Positions 14,605-16,654 of a stretch of DNA of 16,654 bases are shown here, piece after piece (positions within the stretch are counted from its first letter, which is position 1; every line of letters begins with the position of its first letter). This stretch comes from CAZXVU01 sp964644465 (GTDB lineage Bacteria > Chlamydiota > Chlamydiia > Chlamydiales > SM23-39). The translations under genes were made by a program, and so were the position numbers. Under the pieces are notes generated by a model. That model made no database searches. It was not told the DNA's origin and was given only the letters and a program-made list of their open reading frames with translations. Location: the NCBI GenBank assembly GCA_964644465.1, contig CAZXVU010000040.1:1-16654 (forward strand), in the 5' to 3' direction.

Positions 14605-15126
14605 ATGAAAACGATATCTACTTTATTTGCTTGTTTAATTCTAGGAACTGTTTCTGTGAATGCTTCTGAAACCGCTTCTTGCCAACAAGTGCAAGAAAAA
14701 AAATGCTTGAGAGTCAATACACTTTCCGGCGTTGAGTTCATGAATGTGGAACCAGCTATTACAAATGCCCAACTCTCTTTAGAAGGAACTGTTTTTAATG
14801 AAACTTGCGGACACAGCTGGAAAATGTTCCAGCCAGGTGAAAGTTTGATTCAAATGGATTTGGATCTAAATAAAAACGAAGATCGCCCTTATACTTTAGA
14901 GCTCAATCACGTTTCCAGAGACGATGTTGCGTTTGCTAAAATCAGCGTGGTTGTCAATGGGCAAATCGTGGCTCAAGCATTTGAGCCGAAAAATGAAGAT
15001 TTTGTCCGCGACCGCTTTGATATCGCAAAGTTTCTTCAAGAAGGGCATAACGAGATCATCGTAAGCCTCGATGCAGATACCCCAAGCGAATATTCTATTC
15101 AGTCAATGAAAGTTCTTTCTTATTAA
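14605..15126 (+). CDS. Small exported orphan protein, beta-rich
   Basis: 173 residues. MKTISTLFACLILGTVSVNA is a Sec signal with cleavage after V-N-A20. The mature protein has three Cys (26, 34, 68), so one disulphide with one Cys free is possible. Residues 80-173 look like a beta-sandwich: LIQMDLDLN, PYTLELNHVSR, AFAKISVVVNGQIV, FDIAKFLQEGHNEIIVSLDA, YSIQSMKVLSY. The pattern VNG, then FDI..FL.EG.N.I.V.L, recalls galactose-binding-like (carbohydrate-binding) folds, but I cannot assign a family and this is inference. Expected in the periplasm or outside the cell. AAGGAG (14593-14598) is six bases before the ATG, a strong site, and its own Rho-independent terminator follows, so it is a single-gene transcript. 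Confidence 0.82.
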   Translation: MKTISTLFACLILGTVSVNASETASCQQVQEKKCLRVNTLSGVEFMNVEPAITNAQLSLEGTVFNETCGHSWKMFQPGESLIQMDLDLNKNEDRPYTLELNHVSRDDVAFAKISVVVNGQIVAQAFEPKNEDFVRDRFDIAKFLQEGHNEIIVSLDADTPSEYSIQSMKVLSY

Positions 15127-15133
15127 GTCTTAG

Positions 15134-15160
15134 GGGGCTTTTTCAAGCCCCTGCTTTTTT
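15134..15160 (+). terminator. Rho-independent terminator of the exported orphan
   Basis: GGGGCTT (15134-15140), loop TTTC, AAGCCCC (15145-15151), then TGCTTTTTT (15152-15160). A seven-pair stem with a U-rich tail, eight bases after the stop codon. The stop codon of the convergent ABC-F gene (15143-15145) lies inside the loop and stem, so both genes share these bases. In the minus direction there is no U-tract. Confidence 0.85.
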
Positions 15161-16654
15161 GTCGAGTTCTTCCCAACGGAGATAGAGTCTCTCGACCTGG
15201 GTTTCTGCGAGGCCGATGGCGTTGCAGACTTCCGAGAGCTTTTTAGCATCTTGGGCGATTTCAGGTTGTTCCAGAAGATGGTTCAACTGCTTGATCTCTT
15301 CTTCGAGTTTTGCGAGAGTCCCTTCGATCTGCTCATATTCCTTTTTTTCCAAATAGGAGAGTTTGGCCTTAACGGGAGCGGCTTTTTTCTCTTCCGATTT
15401 GGACTTTTCGGAAGCGCCTTTTTTTTGAGAGGCTTCCCATTGGCTAAAGTCGGCAAAAATTTCAGTGCGCTCCGGATCGCCAAAAGCGAGAACCGAATTG
15501 CAGATCCGGTCGAGCATGCATCGGTCGTGAGTGATCAGGACAAGAGCGCCGGGGAAGTCGATCAGGCTTTCTTCCAAGGTTTCTAAAGTGGGGATATCGA
15601 GATCGTTCGTCGGCTCGTCGAGGAGGAGAAGGTCCGCTGGCTGGAGCATGAGATGGGCAATGGAAATACGGGCCCTTTCGCCTCCAGAAAGATTGGAAAT
15701 GGGCATGTCGAGAAGATCTGGAGAAAAGAGAAATCGTTTGCACCAGCCGTTGACATGGATGGGATGGCCGCGGAAAGTGACGAAGTCGCCTTTGGGCGAG
15801 AGGGCTTCCCTTAGAGTAATGTGAGAAGGTAATTGCGCGCGGTGCTGATCGAAATAGACGATTTGGAGACCGTCTGCTTTTTTGATCGTCCCTTGATCGG
15901 GCGCGATTTCTCCTGCGAGAAGGCGGAGAAGCGTTGTTTTTCCCGATCCGTTCGGTCCCATGAGGCCAATGCGCGTATTTGGAGAGAGGGTGAAATCGAG
16001 ATGGCGGAAGAGAGTGCGTCCGCCGATTTCTTTGGAAATATTTTTAGCGACGAGGAGTTTTCTTGTCTCCCGCTCGGTCGCTGCAAAGTCGATATCCGCT
16101 TTTTTGGGGCGGTTCCGCTTTTGGATTTGAGAGAGCTCGTCGAGAATTTCTTCCGCTTCATCAATACGCGATTGCGATTTGGTCGTGCGCGCCTTCGCCG
16201 ATCTTCCGAGCCATTCCGATTCGCGGCGGGCTTTAGAAGCGATGGAGCGCTCTTGCTGGATCTGCCCCTCTAAGAAACTCCCTTTTTTAGAGAGAAAATT
16301 GGAATAGGTCCCTTCGATCGCAAAAATTCCTTTCGGATAGACGGGGTCGATCTCCACAATTCTGTTTGTTGTGTTTTGGAGGAAGTAGCGGTCGTGGCTC
16401 ACGAGAAGATAGGTGGGGGCTTCCCGAGAGAGGAATTTTTCGAGCCAAAGAATCCCTTCAAGATCGAGGTGGTTCGTCGGTTCATCGAGGAGGAGCAAAT
16501 CGGGGGAGTTGATCATTTCTTTCGCAAGGGCGAGCCGTTTTTTCCAGCCGCCGGAGAGAAGAGACGCGGAGGGTTCTTCACCCGTAAATCCCAATTTGCT
16601 CAGCCATGTATCTGCGATCCGCTCCTTCTCATAATCGGGAAGGGGATCTTGAAT
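15143..16654 (-). CDS. uup: ABC-F family ATPase, Uup-like, 5' part outside the window
   Basis: 503 codons are open from the right edge. The first nucleotide-binding domain enters with its signature LLSGGWKKR (visible residues 32-40), Walker B LLLLDEPTNHLD and SHDRYF. Its Walker A lies beyond the edge. The linker carries WLGRSAKARTTKSQSR (149-164), like the arm region of Uup. The second domain is whole: GPNGSGKT (233-240), LSGGE (322-326), LLLLDEPTNDLD (342-353), THDR. The C-terminal 75 residues are charged and heptad-like (YLEKKEYEQIEGTLAKLEEE and on), the coiled coil that marks Uup among ABC-F proteins. There are no membrane helices: these are soluble ribosome-associated ATPases, and Uup also affects DNA (precise transposon excision) in E. 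coli. SGGW in place of SGGE in the first signature is normal for Uup. An apparent TTG start at 16594 is internal. Confidence 0.92.
   Translation of the reverse strand: MQDPLPDYEKERIADTWLSKLGFTGEEPSASLLSGGWKKRLALAKEMINSPDLLLLDEPTNHLDLEGILWLEKFLSREAPTYLLVSHDRYFLQNTTNRIVEIDPVYPKGIFAIEGTYSNFLSKKGSFLEGQIQQERSIASKARRESEWLGRSAKARTTKSQSRIDEAEEILDELSQIQKRNRPKKADIDFAATERETRKLLVAKNISKEIGGRTLFRHLDFTLSPNTRIGLMGPNGSGKTTLLRLLAGEIAPDQGTIKKADGLQIVYFDQHRAQLPSHITLREALSPKGDFVTFRGHPIHVNGWCKRFLFSPDLLDMPISNLSGGERARISIAHLMLQPADLLLLDEPTNDLDIPTLETLEESLIDFPGALVLITHDRCMLDRICNSVLAFGDPERTEIFADFSQWEASQKKGASEKSKSEEKKAAPVKAKLSYLEKKEYEQIEGTLAKLEEEIKQLNHLLEQPEIAQDAKKLSEVCNAIGLAETQVERLYLRWEELDKKAGA

Noticed and set aside
16592..16594. 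TTG at 16594 as the ABC-F start
   Set aside because: It lies in the middle of the first nucleotide-binding domain, and the frame stays open to the window edge with plausible sequence.
1..16654. CRISPR array, mobile element, phage or defence island
   Set aside because: No regularly spaced repeats, transposase or integrase motifs, restriction or toxin-antitoxin pairs were seen; the genes are metabolic, transport or orphan.
1..16654. tRNA or rRNA genes in the spacers
   Set aside because: All spacers are short and none shows a TTCGANTC-type T-arm with a matching acceptor stem.

Overview
The window is a gene-dense stretch of bacterial chromosome, with GC roughly in the mid-40s percent by eye. 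It carries one lipoprotein, two or three exported proteins, Shine-Dalgarno-led genes and typical Rho-independent terminators. There is no rRNA, tRNA, integrase, transposase, phage gene or CRISPR array. A Gram-negative cell envelope is likely: the lipoprotein has Ser after the lipid Cys, and a Uup-type ABC-F protein is present. The mix of ordinary housekeeping genes with lineage-restricted orphans resembles environmental Chlamydiota (Parachlamydiales). This is an impression, not a proof, because no phylogenetic marker lies in the window. A run of exactly 100 N (9538-9637) is a scaffold gap, so the assembly is a draft.

Layout, left to right. A 5' fragment of a DUF1937 (nucleoside deoxyribosyltransferase-like) gene runs off the left edge. 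It is divergent from an MFS transporter with only 19 bases between the start codons. A leukotriene-A4-hydrolase-like M1 aminopeptidase follows on the minus strand, sharing a hairpin with the transporter. Divergent from it is a two-gene unit, a SAM-dependent methyltransferase coupled by ATGA to an alpha/beta-hydrolase lipoprotein. After a structured 98-base convergent spacer come divergent gabD (succinate-semialdehyde dehydrogenase) and acs (acetyl-CoA synthetase). The C-terminal tip of acs is lost in the gap.

Right of the gap are a possible C-terminal tail of an unseen gene, an AT-rich leader and an orphan 283-residue protein. Its stop codon interlocks with that of a dienelactone-hydrolase-like gene, which abuts an upstream 118-residue orphan (TAG/ATG). 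Divergent from that pair is an exported alpha/beta hydrolase that overlaps the folC 3' end antiparallel by 97 bases. folC overlaps the end of a DUF84 inosine/xanthosine triphosphatase gene by 29 bases. Divergent again is a small exported orphan with its own terminator. Last is a Uup-type ABC-F ATPase cut by the right edge.

Functional threads. acs and gabD feed acetate and succinate semialdehyde into acetyl-CoA and succinate, both TCA-cycle inputs. The folC/NTPase pair combines folate polyglutamylation with nucleotide-pool sanitation. Three alpha/beta-hydrolase-fold proteins lie within 8.5 kb: one lipoprotein, one exported and one cytosolic without its nucleophile. I found no clear new multi-gene system. 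The best leads are the triphosphatase with a signal-peptide-like N-terminus and a strong internal start, the dienelactone-hydrolase homologue with Gly at the nucleophile position, the M1 enzyme with an altered GAMEN motif, the orphan proteins at 9803-10654 and 14605-15126, and what lies in the gap.
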